DNA of 64,000 nucleotides from Azoarcus sp. DN11 (GTDB lineage: Bacteria > Pseudomonadota > Gammaproteobacteria > Burkholderiales > Rhodocyclaceae), in the NCBI RefSeq assembly GCF_003628555.1, contig NZ_CP021731.1, positions 310,001-374,000 of the forward strand, read 5' to 3'. Shown here piece after piece: positions 40,325-49,640 of this stretch. The number at the start of each line of letters is the position of its first letter. Position 1 is the first letter of the stretch. Below the pieces are notes generated by a model. That model was not told the DNA's origin. It saw nothing but the letters and a program-made list of their open reading frames with translations, and made no database searches. The position numbers and the translations under genes were made by a program.

Positions 40325-40658
40325 GGCTGGGGTCTCCGGGTGGGCGGTCAAATTGGGGACCGCAGGGTGCCGATCGTAGGCGGCGCACATGCCCCGCGCC
40401 TTGAGCCAGAACAAGAATCGGACCGGGGTGCACGAACCTATGGGAGTAATTTGTTTCTTTCGGTTATATGACAATGTGCAGGCTGCGGCCGCCTGTGCTA
40501 TCTTCCGATAAAACAAGAAGATATTCGGGATATGAGGATGATGCTGCTTGGGCACCGTTCCATCGGGGACTGCAGCCGGGGCGCGGTCGTGACAGTCGCC
40601 GTGCGGGGACGCGTGGCGCGGAGCGGCCTTGCCGGGGCGGGCAGGAGTCGGGCGGTCG
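40325..40658. other. Divergent intergenic region
   Basis: This 334-nt spacer separates the DUF2249 gene and the GGDEF-EAL gene. The segment 40440-40545 is clearly A+T-richer than the surroundings and presumably holds both promoters. I find no convincing FNR/Anr dyad, no sigma-54 element and no coding potential. Confidence 0.5.
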
Positions 40659-43600
40659 ATGCGCGCTGACCCGCTTCCGGCAGCCCGCGAGCCCGGCGAG
40701 GCACCGCCCGCGCGGAAAGGCATGCGGCTCGGGCTGCGCGGGCGCTACACGCTGTACGGCGCGGCACTGACGACGCTCGTCGTCGTGGTGATGACCGCCT
40801 CGTCGTACTTCAACGCGCGCACGCTCGCGCACGGCATCGCCGAGGGGCACCTCGCGCAGATCGCCGCCTCCGTGTCGGAACGCATCGAACGGACCCTGGA
40901 TCTCGCGCATCGCGAGCTGGCAGCCCTGGCGGAACAGCCGCTGCTGTCGAATGCCCTGCTCGATTCGCAGGGCCGCGACACCTACCTGCGACCTTTCCTC
41001 GCCCGGCATACCTTGCCGGTCTCCATCGACTACAACCTGGTCCTGACCGACTACCGCGGCGAACCCGTCGCCGCCCGCAAGGGGCCGCGCAGCTACCGTG
41101 GCGAGGCGTGGCTGTCGGACCGGGTGCTGCGCGGCGAGACGTATGCGGCCATCGACCGGCGCGGCACCGACGCGATCCTGCGCATCGCGGTGCCGATCCT
41201 GTTCAGCGCCACCGGCACGTTCGAGGGCGCGCTGGTGTTCGAGGCCAATCTCAGCCAGTGGCTGCTCGGCGCCGGCTCGCCCTTCGATCTGCAGGACGAC
41301 GGCGTGATCGGCGTGGAGTTGGCCGCCGGGGGCGAGCCGCTGGTGAAACGCGCCTTTTCCGGCGAATCCGCGCGGCTGGTGACGAGTTCGCGCACCGTGA
41401 AATCCGGGCCGCCGCTGTCCGCGCCGCTGCAGGTGAAGGTCAGCATGGACGCCGAGGTGTTCGAGCAGCCGATCGAGTCGCTGCTGATCGAGCATGTGGG
41501 GTGGGGCCTGATCGCGATCCTGCTGGTCGGGGCCGCGAACAGCGTGCTGGCGCGCGCGCAGACGCGCCGCATCGAGGAGCTGGCGAGGGAAGCCGGGGTG
41601 GTCGCGCTGACCGGGCAGGCGCGGCCGGGGTTCAGCCCGGGGCGCTTCGGCAACGACGAGGTCGGCGATCTGGCGGCCAGCATCGTGAGCCTGCTCGAGG
41701 AGCTGAAGGCGCACGAGAGCGAGCTGGAGTCGCTGGTCGAGGAGCGCACCGCCGACCTCAACCGCGCGCAGGCGATCGCGCACGTCGGCAGCTGGGTGTA
41801 CCTGCCGCGCACGCGCAAGCTGGAACTGTCGGCCGAGACGCGCCGCCTCTTCGCGCTCGCCGCCGGCCGGCCGCTGTCGTGGCCGATCCTGCTCGAGGCC
41901 GTGCACGTCGAAGACCGTGCCGCAGTGCGGCGGGCGTGGAGGCGGGTGATCGCGGGCGAGGCTTTCGACATCGAGCATCGCGTGGTGCTGGACGGCGAGG
42001 TCCGCTGGGTGCGCGAGATCGCCGAACGCATCGTGCTGCCGGGCGAGCCGCCGCGCTGCGTCGGCACGGTCGAGGACATCACCGTGCGCCGCCTGACCGA
42101 GGCGCGCATGCGCGAGGCGATGGTCGTGTTCTCGGCGTCGAGCCAGGGGATCATGACGATGGATGCCGAAGGCACGATCACGTCGGTGAATCCTGCCTTC
42201 TGCCGTATCACCGGGTACGCGGCCGAGGAAGTCATCGGTCGCCCGTCCGCCGTGTTCCGCTCCGGGCGCCAGGACGACGCCTTCCATGACGCGATGTGGG
42301 CAGCGCTGAAGACTGCTGGCGAGTGGGAGGGCGAGATCTGGAACCGGCGCCGCAGCGGCGAGAGCTACCCGCAGTGGCTGACGATGTCGGCGGTGCGCGG
42401 CGAGGGGGACGGCATCATCGAATACGTCGCGCTGTTCAGCGACATCACCGAGCGCAAGCAGCACGAGGACGAGATCTGGCGGCAGGCGAACTTCGATGCG
42501 CTGACCGGGCTCGCGAACCGCAGCCTGCTGTACGACCGCCTCGACCGTGCGCTGGCGCACGCGCGCCGCAAGGGCTGCAAGGCAGGACTGCTGTTCCTCG
42601 ATCTCGATGGCTTCAAGTGGGTGAACGACACGCTCGGTCACGATGTCGGTGACGAGCTGCTGGTCGAGGTCGCGTGCCGCCTGCAAAAGTGCGTGCGCGA
42701 GCAGGACACGGTGGCGCGCCTGGGCGGCGACGAGTTCACGATCGTCGTCGGCGACCTGCGGGACACCGAGGACCTGCGCACGGTGGGCGACAAGGTGCTG
42801 GGGGTGCTGGCCGAGCCGATCGCGCTGGGTGACACGCGCCACCAGATCTCGGGGAGCATGGGCATCACGGTGTACCCGGACGACGGCGAGGACGTGAAGA
42901 TCCTGCTGCGCAACGCCGACATCGCGATGTACAAGTCCAAGCAGAACGGCAAGAACCGCTTCCAGTTCTACGCGCGCGAGATGCAGTCCGACGCGATCAG
43001 GCGCATGCAGATCGAGGCGGACCTGCGCGCGGCGCTCGCGCAGCACGAGTTCACCCTCGAATACCAGCCCATCGTCGCGGCCGGCAGCGGCGAGCTGTTC
43101 GGCGCCGAGGCGTTGATCCGCTGGTCGCATCCCGAGCGGGGAGCGGTGGCGCCCGCGGATTTCGTGCCGGTGGCCGAGGATAGCGGCCTGATCGTGCCGA
43201 TCGGGACCTGGGTGCTGCGCGAGGCGGTGCGCCAGATGCGCGAATGGAACCAGCGCGGCCATGTCCTGCCGCATCTGGCCGTGAACGTGTCGGGCGTGCA
43301 GTTCCGCGATCCGGCACTGCCGGCGCTGATCGCGGACGTGCTGGACGATCATGCCGTGGCGTCGGGCGCGCTGACGCTGGAAATCTGCGAATCGGTGATG
43401 GTCGATGCGAACAGCGCCACCGAGATGCGCATGCGCGCGCTGAAGGAGCTGGGCGTCGACTATTCGCTGGACGACTTCGGCACGGGCTTCTCGTCGCTGT
43501 CCTACCTGAAGCGCTTCCCGGTCGACATCGTGAAGATCGACCGCAGCTTCGTGCGCGACTGTCCCGACGACCGCAGCGACGCGCACCTGGTCGAGGCGAT

Positions 43601-43808
43601 CATCAACATGGCGCACAGCCTCGACCTCAAGGTCGTCGCCGAGGGCGTCGAGACGCAGGCGCAGGCGGATTTCCTGCGCGAACGCGACTGTGACTACCTG
43701 CAGGGCTACCTGATCTCGCGGCCGCTGCGCGCCGAGGCCTTCGAGGCGCTGCTGGCGCCGGGCGGGCGCGGCGGCAGCTTCCGGGGCGAGCTCGCGATGG
43801 CGGGGTGA
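40659..43808 (+). CDS. Membrane PAS-PAS-GGDEF-EAL c-di-GMP protein
   Basis: The 1049-residue product starts at ATG 40659 (ATG 40722 also possible). An N-terminal transmembrane helix (about 28-50), a periplasmic Cache-like sensor (about 50-280), a second helix (about 285-305), a short coiled coil and two PAS domains (about 398-485 and 490-610) lead into GGDEF and EAL modules. The cyclase site is intact (LGGDEF, LDLDGFKWVND). The phosphodiesterase site is also intact: EAL in [38 protein letters not shown] and EGVET. It may therefore switch between synthesis and breakdown of c-di-GMP. It is monocistronic. Confidence 0.9.
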   Translation: MRADPLPAAREPGEAPPARKGMRLGLRGRYTLYGAALTTLVVVVMTASSYFNARTLAHGIAEGHLAQIAASVSERIERTLDLAHRELAALAEQPLLSNALLDSQGRDTYLRPFLARHTLPVSIDYNLVLTDYRGEPVAARKGPRSYRGEAWLSDRVLRGETYAAIDRRGTDAILRIAVPILFSATGTFEGALVFEANLSQWLLGAGSPFDLQDDGVIGVELAAGGEPLVKRAFSGESARLVTSSRTVKSGPPLSAPLQVKVSMDAEVFEQPIESLLIEHVGWGLIAILLVGAANSVLARAQTRRIEELAREAGVVALTGQARPGFSPGRFGNDEVGDLAASIVSLLEELKAHESELESLVEERTADLNRAQAIAHVGSWVYLPRTRKLELSAETRRLFALAAGRPLSWPILLEAVHVEDRAAVRRAWRRVIAGEAFDIEHRVVLDGEVRWVREIAERIVLPGEPPRCVGTVEDITVRRLTEARMREAMVVFSASSQGIMTMDAEGTITSVNPAFCRITGYAAEEVIGRPSAVFRSGRQDDAFHDAMWAALKTAGEWEGEIWNRRRSGESYPQWLTMSAVRGEGDGIIEYVALFSDITERKQHEDEIWRQANFDALTGLANRSLLYDRLDRALAHARRKGCKAGLLFLDLDGFKWVNDTLGHDVGDELLVEVACRLQKCVREQDTVARLGGDEFTIVVGDLRDTEDLRTVGDKVLGVLAEPIALGDTRHQISGSMGITVYPDDGEDVKILLRNADIAMYKSKQNGKNRFQFYAREMQSDAIRRMQIEADLRAALAQHEFTLEYQPIVAAGSGELFGAEALIRWSHPERGAVAPADFVPVAEDSGLIVPIGTWVLREAVRQMREWNQRGHVLPHLAVNVSGVQFRDPALPALIADVLDDHAVASGALTLEICESVMVDANSATEMRMRALKELGVDYSLDDFGTGFSSLSYLKRFPVDIVKIDRSFVRDCPDDRSDAHLVEAIINMAHSLDLKVVAEGVETQAQADFLRERDCDYLQGYLISRPLRAEAFEALLAPGGRGGSFRGELAMAG

Positions 43809-43841
43809 GGGGGCGGCGAGAGGACGCCCGAGAGAGCAGGA

Positions 43842-44903
43842 TCAGCCGGTGTATTCGAAGCGCACGCGCTTGACGTTGCACAGCAGCTCGTAGGCGATCG
43901 TGTGCGCGCCCTCGGCGATGCGATTGACCGGGACGTTGTTGCCCCACAGTTCGACGCGGCTGCCCAGCCGCGCCTCGGGCAGGTCGGTGATGTCGACGGT
44001 GAGCATGTCCATCGACACGCGGCCGATCAGGCGCGTGCGGATGCCGTCGACGGCGACCGGCGTGCCGTTGGGCGCCGTGCGCGGGTAACCGTCGGCGTAG
44101 CCCATCGCGACGAGGCCGACGCGCGTCGGGCGCTCGGCGTGGAAGCGTGCGCCGTAGCCGAGCGGTGCGCCGGCGGGAATCTCGCGGATCGCCATGATCG
44201 CGCTTTCGAGCGTCATCACCGGGCGCAGCCCGTTCGGTTCGCCCGGCATGGGATCGGCGCCGTACAGCAGGATGCCCGGGCGCGCCCAGTCGCGGTGCGC
44301 ATCGGGCCAGCCGAGGATCGCGCCCGAGTTGGCGAGGCTGCGGGGGCCCGGCAGGTCGCGCGTCGCGGCGTCGAAGGCGGCGACCTGCTCGGAGGTCGCG
44401 AGCACGTGCGGTTCGTCGGCGCGCGCGAAGTGGGTCATCAGCGTGATGCTGCCGACGCGGCCGTTGTCCTTGAGGCGCTGCCACGCGGCGCGCAACTCGT
44501 GCGGCAGGAAGCCGGCGCGGTTCATGCCGCTGTTGACCTTGAGCCACACGTCGAGCGGCAGCGCCGGCTTCGCGTGGTCGATGATGCGGATCTGCTCGGC
44601 GTGGTGCACGACCATCCACAGGTCGTGGCGCACGACGGCGTCGAGTTCGTCGGCGTCGAAGATGCCTTCGAGCAGCAGGATGGGCTGCTCGATGCCGGCC
44701 TCGCGCAGTTCCAGCGCTTCCTCGAGGAAGGCAACGGCGAAACCGTCGACTTCGGGGGCGAGGGCGCGTGCGCATTCGACGGCGCCGTGGCCGTAGGCGT
44801 TGGCCTTGACGACGGCGAGGGCCCGGCCGCCGTGGCGGCCGCGTGCGAGGTGGTAGTTGTGACGCAGGGCGTCGAGATCGATCAGGGCGCGGGCGGGTCT
44901 CAT
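43842..44903 (-). CDS. alr: Alanine racemase
   Basis: The 353-residue PLP enzyme interconverts L- and D-alanine. The PLP-lysine motif is [10 protein letters not shown] (Lys about 33). The second catalytic tyrosine is in [13 protein letters not shown] near residue 250, with MGYADGYPR and [11 protein letters not shown] following as in the family. It overlaps dadA (ATGA at 44903). In the dad operon the racemase turns L-Ala into D-Ala, which DadA then oxidises, so this copy is probably catabolic (dadX-like). It may also serve cell-wall synthesis if it is the only copy. Confidence 0.95.
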   Translation of the reverse strand: MRPARALIDLDALRHNYHLARGRHGGRALAVVKANAYGHGAVECARALAPEVDGFAVAFLEEALELREAGIEQPILLLEGIFDADELDAVVRHDLWMVVHHAEQIRIIDHAKPALPLDVWLKVNSGMNRAGFLPHELRAAWQRLKDNGRVGSITLMTHFARADEPHVLATSEQVAAFDAATRDLPGPRSLANSGAILGWPDAHRDWARPGILLYGADPMPGEPNGLRPVMTLESAIMAIREIPAGAPLGYGARFHAERPTRVGLVAMGYADGYPRTAPNGTPVAVDGIRTRLIGRVSMDMLTVDITDLPEARLGSRVELWGNNVPVNRIAEGAHTIAYELLCNVKRVRFEYTG

Positions 44904-46201
44904 GCGACGGGAGAGAGATTAAGGCCTTGGGAGCGGGAAGCCGCTACTTTGCCATAACGCGCGAGTCCCAGATCGCGATGACGGATCGCCGGCTGTTTGC
45001 CGGTGACCAGATCGGCGACGAGCTGCCCCGAACCGCAGGCCATCGTCCAGCCCAGGGTGCCGTGGCCGGTGTTGAGGTAGAGCTGCGGATAGGCGGTTTC
45101 GCCGACGATCGGGGTGCCGTCCGGCGTCATCGGGCGCAGGCCGGTCCAGAATTCCGCGGCGGGCAGGTCGCCGCCGCCGGGGAAGAGGTCGCCGACGACC
45201 ATTTCCAGCGTCGCGCGGCGGCGCGGGTTGAGCGAGAGGTCGAAGCCGGCGAGCTCGGCCATGCCGCCGACGCGGATGCGGTCGTCGAAGCGGGTGATCG
45301 CGATCTTGTAGGTCTCGTCGAGCACGGTCGACACCGGCGCCTTCGCGGCGTCGACGAGCGGCACCGTGAGCGAGTAGCCCTTCAGCGGATACACGGGCAG
45401 GTCGAGGCCCAGCGGCTTCAGCATCTGGCGCGAATAGCTGCCGAGCGCGAGCACGTAGTGGTCGGCTGCGAGCACTTCGTCGCCGACCTGCACGCCGATG
45501 ACGTCGCCGCCGCCCGTCAGCACTTCGCGGATGTCCTGACCGAAGCGGAACTCAACGCCCAGTTCGCGCGCCTTCGCGGCGAGCCGCGTGGTGAACAGCT
45601 GGCAGTCGCCGGTCTCGTCGTTGGGCAGGCGCAATCCCCCGGCGAGCTTGTCGCGCACTGCGGCGAGCGCCGGCTCGGCGCCGGCGAGCGCGTCGCGGTC
45701 GAGCACTTCGAAGGGCACGCCGCATTCCTGCAGCACCTCGATGTCGCGCGCCGCGGCGTCGACCTGGGCCTGGCTGCGGAAGAGCTGCAGCGTGCCGCGC
45801 GTGCGTTCCTCGTAGCGGATGCCGGTGTCGGCGCGCAGCTCGCGCAGCACGTCGCGGCTGTACTCGGACAGGCGCATCATGCGTTCCTTGTTCACGGCGT
45901 AGCGGCTCGCGGTGCAGTTCCTCAGCATCTCGGCCATCCAGCGCAGCTGGTAGAGGCTGCCGTCGGCGCGGAGCGCGAGCGGCGCGTGGCGCTGGAACAG
46001 CCACTTGATCGCCTTCAGCGGGATGCCCGGCGCGGCCCACGGGGTCGAGTAGCCGGGCGAGACCTGGCCGGCGTTGGCGTAGCTGGTCTCGAGCGCCGGG
46101 GCGGGCTGGCGGTCGATGACCGTGACCTCGGCGCCGCTGCGGGCGAGGTAGTAGGCGGTGGTGGTGCCGACGACGCCGCTGCCGAGGACGAGAACGCGCA
46201 T
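44900..46201 (-). CDS. dadA: D-amino-acid dehydrogenase small subunit
   Basis: The 433-residue FAD protein oxidises D-alanine and other D-amino acids to keto acids and passes electrons to the respiratory chain. The FAD-binding start is [23 protein letters not shown], with the family's [24 protein letters not shown] immediately after. The C-terminal [14 protein letters not shown] and [17 protein letters not shown] are diagnostic. ATG 46201 is chosen because GGAGA lies 8 nt upstream and it matches the known DadA N-terminus; the frame is open further. It is divergent from lrp and coupled to alr. Confidence 0.95.
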   Translation of the reverse strand: MRVLVLGSGVVGTTTAYYLARSGAEVTVIDRQPAPALETSYANAGQVSPGYSTPWAAPGIPLKAIKWLFQRHAPLALRADGSLYQLRWMAEMLRNCTASRYAVNKERMMRLSEYSRDVLRELRADTGIRYEERTRGTLQLFRSQAQVDAAARDIEVLQECGVPFEVLDRDALAGAEPALAAVRDKLAGGLRLPNDETGDCQLFTTRLAAKARELGVEFRFGQDIREVLTGGGDVIGVQVGDEVLAADHYVLALGSYSRQMLKPLGLDLPVYPLKGYSLTVPLVDAAKAPVSTVLDETYKIAITRFDDRIRVGGMAELAGFDLSLNPRRRATLEMVVGDLFPGGGDLPAAEFWTGLRPMTPDGTPIVGETAYPQLYLNTGHGTLGWTMACGSGQLVADLVTGKQPAIRHRDLGLARYGKVAASRSQGLNLSPVA

Positions 46202-46257
46202 GACTGTCTCCATGACTTTCGATTCATTGAATATCTCCAGTCTAGTGATCATTTCTC

Positions 46258-46296
46258 AGTGAAATTCACTTAAGTTGATGCGCTTGTAAGTGAATT
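46258..46296. promoter_or_regulatory. Probable Lrp/DadR operator region
   Basis: The 134-nt dadA-lrp spacer is A+T-rich. It contains a palindrome AGTGAA-A-TTCACT (46258-46270) and a repeat half-site AAGTGAATT (46288-46296), 30 nt on, about three helical turns. Lrp-type regulators bind several phased degenerate palindromes, so this is the likely site for autoregulation and dad control. Confidence 0.5.
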
Positions 46297-46335
46297 TATG
46301 TATGTTTGGGCAGTGATTTCCTTCGGGACAGTGAA

Positions 46336-46800
46336 ATGCGCGAACTCGACCGCATCGACCGCAAGATCCTCGATCTGCTGCAGAAGGACGGCCGGATTTC
46401 GATGACCGATCTGGCGGCGAAGATCGGCCTGTCGGCGACCCCGTGCACGGAGCGCGTGCGGCGGCTGGAGCGCGAGGGGGTCATCACCGGCTACCACGCG
46501 CACGTGAATCCGCACGCGCTGGGCAAGAACCTGCTGGTGTTCGTCGAGATCAAGCTGTCGGCGAAGTCCGGCGAGGTCTTCGACCGGGTGAAAAGGGAGC
46601 TGAGCTTCGTGCCCGAGGTGATGGAGTGCCACCTCGTGTCGGGCGACTTCGACTATCTCGTGAAGGCGCGCATCACCGAGATGGGCGAGTACCGGCGCCT
46701 GCTCGGCAACATCCTGCTCAAGCTGCCGTCGGCGGCGGAGTCGCGCAGCTACGTCGTGATGGAGGAGCTGAAGGAGACGCTGTACATCCCCGCCGAATGA
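46336..46800 (+). CDS. lrp: Leucine-responsive regulatory protein (Lrp/DadR type)
   Basis: The 154-residue AsnC/Lrp-family regulator starts at ATG 46336. The N-terminal helix-turn-helix (LDRIDRKILDLLQKDGRISM, then LSATPCTERVRRLEREGVITGY) and the C-terminal RAM ligand domain (ECHLVSGDFDYLVKARI, SYVVMEELKET) are very close to E. coli Lrp. Divergent orientation to dadA-alr indicates it senses alanine or leucine and controls their catabolism. Whether it is a global Lrp or the local DadR cannot be told from sequence. Confidence 0.9.
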   Translation: MRELDRIDRKILDLLQKDGRISMTDLAAKIGLSATPCTERVRRLEREGVITGYHAHVNPHALGKNLLVFVEIKLSAKSGEVFDRVKRELSFVPEVMECHLVSGDFDYLVKARITEMGEYRRLLGNILLKLPSAAESRSYVVMEELKETLYIPAE

Positions 46801-46803
46801 GCC

Positions 46804-47529
46804 TCAGATGAGGCCGGGGATGTCGGGGCGGAACAGCGAGTCGGCGAGCGGGGTGTCGAACTCGACCGTCTCGATCTCCGAGCGGCCGATGTAGCGGCCC
46901 ATCGCGTAGTGGTGCTCGACGGCGGGGTAGAGCCGGCCGTCGACGCTGCGGAAATCCTCGTAGACGGTGCCGAACACCATCTCGCCGCCGCCCGGGTGGG
47001 TGAGGATGCCGTGCGAACGCAGGATGCGTCCGGACTCCGGTTCGACTTCGGCGACGACGCGCAGGGTGTCGCCGAGCGGCATTTCGATGAAATGCAGGCG
47101 CATGTCGCCGATGAGGTGCTCGCCGCCGTCGCGCAGCCGGTCGCGCGCCGCGAACAGGTTCCACGGTAGCGCGATGCGTGCCGCCTGCAGGATCAGCGCG
47201 CCGCGAAAGGCCTCGCCCATCGGCTTGCTGCGCTGCCACGCGACGGGGCCGTCGACGATGCGGGTCTCGACACCCGTGGCGTAACGGATCTCGATGCGGA
47301 AGCGCTCGGCGCCGCGATAGGCACGCAGCAGGGAGCCTTCGCCGCGGCTGAACGAGATCGTCCGCCCGCGCTGCAGGATCGAACTCGGCAGCGTCGTCGT
47401 GCCGTAGGCGCGTTCGATGCGCTCGAGCAGCGGCCCGAGGTCGGCCGCCCCCGCCGCACCGGCGCAGGCGAGCAGCGCCGCGGCGAGCAACAGGCGCAGC
47501 CAGCGTGGCGGGGCGGGCGTGCCGCGCAT
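46804..47529 (-). CDS. Periplasmic protein of unknown function, possibly LolA-like
   Basis: The 241-residue product has a Sec signal (LLLAAALLACAGAAGA). The mature part is beta-rich (GRTISFSRGEGSLLRAYRG, FRIEIRYATGVETRIVDG, LRVVAEVEPESGRILRSHG, YPAVEHHYAMGRYIGRSEIETVEFD), suggesting an incomplete barrel like LolA/LolB or outer-membrane lipoprotein-sorting proteins. I do not recognise the family with certainty. It is transcribed together with the EF-hand gene upstream (4-nt gap) and ends 3 nt from the lrp stop on the other strand. Confidence 0.6.
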   Translation of the reverse strand: MRGTPAPPRWLRLLLAAALLACAGAAGAADLGPLLERIERAYGTTTLPSSILQRGRTISFSRGEGSLLRAYRGAERFRIEIRYATGVETRIVDGPVAWQRSKPMGEAFRGALILQAARIALPWNLFAARDRLRDGGEHLIGDMRLHFIEMPLGDTLRVVAEVEPESGRILRSHGILTHPGGGEMVFGTVYEDFRSVDGRLYPAVEHHYAMGRYIGRSEIETVEFDTPLADSLFRPDIPGLI

Positions 47530-47533
47530 CGCG

Positions 47534-47849
47534 CTATTCCTTTTTCCAGCGGTCGTGGCCGATGAATTCCTCCCAGTCGATGAAGCCGTCGTGGTTCTTG
47601 TCGAGCCGGTCGAAATTCTCGCTCAGGTAGGGGTGGCTGCTGACCTCCTCGCGCGAAAGTTTTCCGTCCTTGTTCGTGTCGATGCTGTCGAAGCGTTCGA
47701 TGGCCTTCTGGCGTGCGGCGCGACCGACTTCGCCGAGGTGGTCTTCGCGGTCGAGCGAGGGGATGCGCGACTGGGCCGTCGCGGCCAGGGGAGTCGCTAG
47801 CGCGAGCACGAGCAGGGTGGCGGCGAGGGAGTGTGCTGGGGAATTCATG
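47534..47849 (-). CDS. Small periplasmic EF-hand calcium-binding protein
   Basis: The 104-residue product starts at ATG 47849. Upstream frame extension is non-coding in character. A signal peptide ending ATAQ is followed by an acidic helix and two canonical EF-hand loops: DTNKDGKLSREE and DKNHDGFIDWEE, each with Asp/Asn at positions 1, 3 and 5, Gly at 6 and Glu at 12. It therefore probably binds two Ca2+ ions in the periplasm, as calerythrin-like proteins do. It may be functionally linked to the unknown periplasmic protein encoded 4 nt downstream. Confidence 0.8.
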
Positions 47850-48248
47850 GTTGCCTTGATGCTGGAGCGGAAACGCCGGTGCGCTGCGGATGCCGGGTGT
47901 CGAAAGGGATATTCCGCCAAATCCCGGGCGCTGGCAAATCGCAAACGGGCGAATCTCCCCGTCCACGCGGATCCGGGTGTTCCAGCCTGTAGCAACTGTG
48001 CCGCCGGGTGTTTGCCCGCTGTGTCAAAGCGGATCACTTCTGTGCGTCGATCTGTGAGTAATGCGCAGAGAAAATCGCTAAAACTGGCGTCAACGTGCAG
48101 TAATCCGGACTTGGCCCGGAGTTTGCGAAACCCGCCCGGGCACGCCGCCTGGCGTGGCTGCGCGCACCACATGCCGCCCTTCGGGGCAGGGACACGGGTG
48201 CGGAACGCAAACAAACAGGCATCAAAACCAAAGGCCAAGGAGGAAAAA
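47850..48248. other. Divergent intergenic region before the porin gene
   Basis: This 399-nt spacer separates the EF-hand gene and the porin gene. It holds the sigma-54-like promoter listed separately and the AAGGAGG ribosome-binding site of the porin. The open frames crossing it are arginine-rich shadows. I see no small gene. Confidence 0.5.
48112..48126 (+). promoter_or_regulatory. Sigma-54 (-24/-12) promoter of the porin gene
   Basis: TGGCCCG-GAGT-TTGC matches the RpoN consensus TGGCACG-N4-TTGC in 14 of 15 aligned or free positions, with correct GG-N10-GC spacing. The predicted start is near 48138, giving a leader of about 110 nt before ATG 48249. Control by nitrogen or another enhancer-binding protein is implied, but I could not identify an enhancer site. 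Confidence 0.55.
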
Positions 48249-49427
48249 ATGAGGATTCGTGCGAAATCGGCGGTGTTGGGGCGAGCCGTGCTCGCCGGTG
48301 CGCTGTGCGCGCTCGGGCTGGGGCAGGCGCAGGCGGTGAGCTTCACGCAGGGCGACTCGACGGTCGACATCAACGGCACGATCAACGGCTTCTACTCGAA
48401 CCGCACGGCCGAGGTCGGCGGCGTGAAGACGACGAACTCGGCGCTGACCAATGGCCTGCTGCCGGGCTGGATCAACTTCGTGTTCACGACCAAGGTCGAG
48501 GGTCTGGACATCAAGGCGCACGTCGGCTTCGCGCCGGGCATCAACGACAAGTCGAGCGTCGTCGGCCTGCCGACCAACCCGGGCTGCGGCGGCGCGACCG
48601 GCTGCGACAGCCCGTTCTCGCAGATCGACACGCGCAACCTGTACTTCCAGTTCGGCGCGCCCGACTGGGGCACGATCAAGCTCGGCCGCGATATCGGTCT
48701 CTTCGGCCAGAAGATCATCCTCTCGGACATGACGCTGCTGGGTCTGGGCGGCAACACCTTCGCCGCGACGCCGTTCAACACCACCTTCGGCATGATCGGC
48801 CACGGCTACATGTACACGGGTTTCCAGCCGCAGATCACCTACACGACGCCGACGCTGGGCGGCTTTTCGGCGTCGGCCGGCATCTTCGATCCGAACAGGT
48901 TTGCCGGCAGGGAGACCAAGGATCCGGGCGTCCAGGCGATGCTGAACTATGACTGGAAGGCGGGTGCGAGCACGAGCGGTTCGCTGTGGGCGGGCCTCAT
49001 CAGCCAGGGCACGAGCGGCGCGGGCAGCTTCGACGCGCGCGGCTACGAGCTCGGCGGGAAGGTCGGCTTCGGCAACTTCGAGGCGGTGGCCTATGGCTTC
49101 GACGCGAGGGGGCTGGGCCTGTCGACGGTCGGCGCGCTGTTCTTCTCGCCCTTCGAGAAGACCAAGGGCAAGGGCTACTTCGTGCAGGGCACGTACAAGT
49201 TCGGCAAGACCAAGGTGGGCCTGAACTACGGCGAGAACCGCGACAGCGACGGCCTGCTGACCGACACGAACAAGTTCCGCTCCGCGACCCTGGGCGTGTA
49301 TCACAGCCTGAACAAGTACATCACGCTGGTGGCCGAGTACAACCGCGAGAAGGGCACGGGCGCGGATGTGTTCCCGGGCGACCTGAAGACCCGCACGATC
49401 TCGCTGGGCGGCATCCTGTTCTTCTGA
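48249..49427 (+). CDS. Gram-negative general porin
   Basis: The 392-residue product starts at ATG 48249, behind a strong AGGAGGAAAAA site. The signal peptide ends AQA. The mature protein begins with a strand (VSFTQGDSTVDINGTINGFY) and runs as a 16-strand beta-barrel, with NLYFQFGAPDWGTIKLGRDIGLFG as the typical early region, a probable disulfide in the CGGATGC loop, and a terminal Phe (GGILFF). Length and pattern fit trimeric betaproteobacterial porins. Substrate unknown. Monocistronic, apparently sigma-54 dependent. Confidence 0.9.
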   Translation: MRIRAKSAVLGRAVLAGALCALGLGQAQAVSFTQGDSTVDINGTINGFYSNRTAEVGGVKTTNSALTNGLLPGWINFVFTTKVEGLDIKAHVGFAPGINDKSSVVGLPTNPGCGGATGCDSPFSQIDTRNLYFQFGAPDWGTIKLGRDIGLFGQKIILSDMTLLGLGGNTFAATPFNTTFGMIGHGYMYTGFQPQITYTTPTLGGFSASAGIFDPNRFAGRETKDPGVQAMLNYDWKAGASTSGSLWAGLISQGTSGAGSFDARGYELGGKVGFGNFEAVAYGFDARGLGLSTVGALFFSPFEKTKGKGYFVQGTYKFGKTKVGLNYGENRDSDGLLTDTNKFRSATLGVYHSLNKYITLVAEYNREKGTGADVFPGDLKTRTISLGGILFF

Positions 49428-49640
49428 TTGGCGTTGCGACATCGCCGGCGGCCCGTGGCAGGGGTCGCCGGCGCCGGCACCGCGGGAAATGATTCGTTGC
49501 AGCCACAGGCCTGAGCCGCTTGCGGCGACTGCGCAAAACTCGGGGCGGACCGCTCAGTCTACTCTGCTGACGTTGCGGTAAGATTGCGCACCTTCCGGTG
49601 CGATGCCGCCGTCCGGAAGCCCGCCGGAGTTGTCCTGTCA

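Noticed and set aside
40430..40480. FNR/Anr box near the DUF2249 promoter
   Set aside because: The A+T-rich stretch contains no TTGAT-N4-ATCAA-like dyad.
40464..43616. 1050-codon minus-strand open frame
   Set aside because: It is opposite the GGDEF-EAL gene. No domain, signal peptide or ribosome-binding site supports it.
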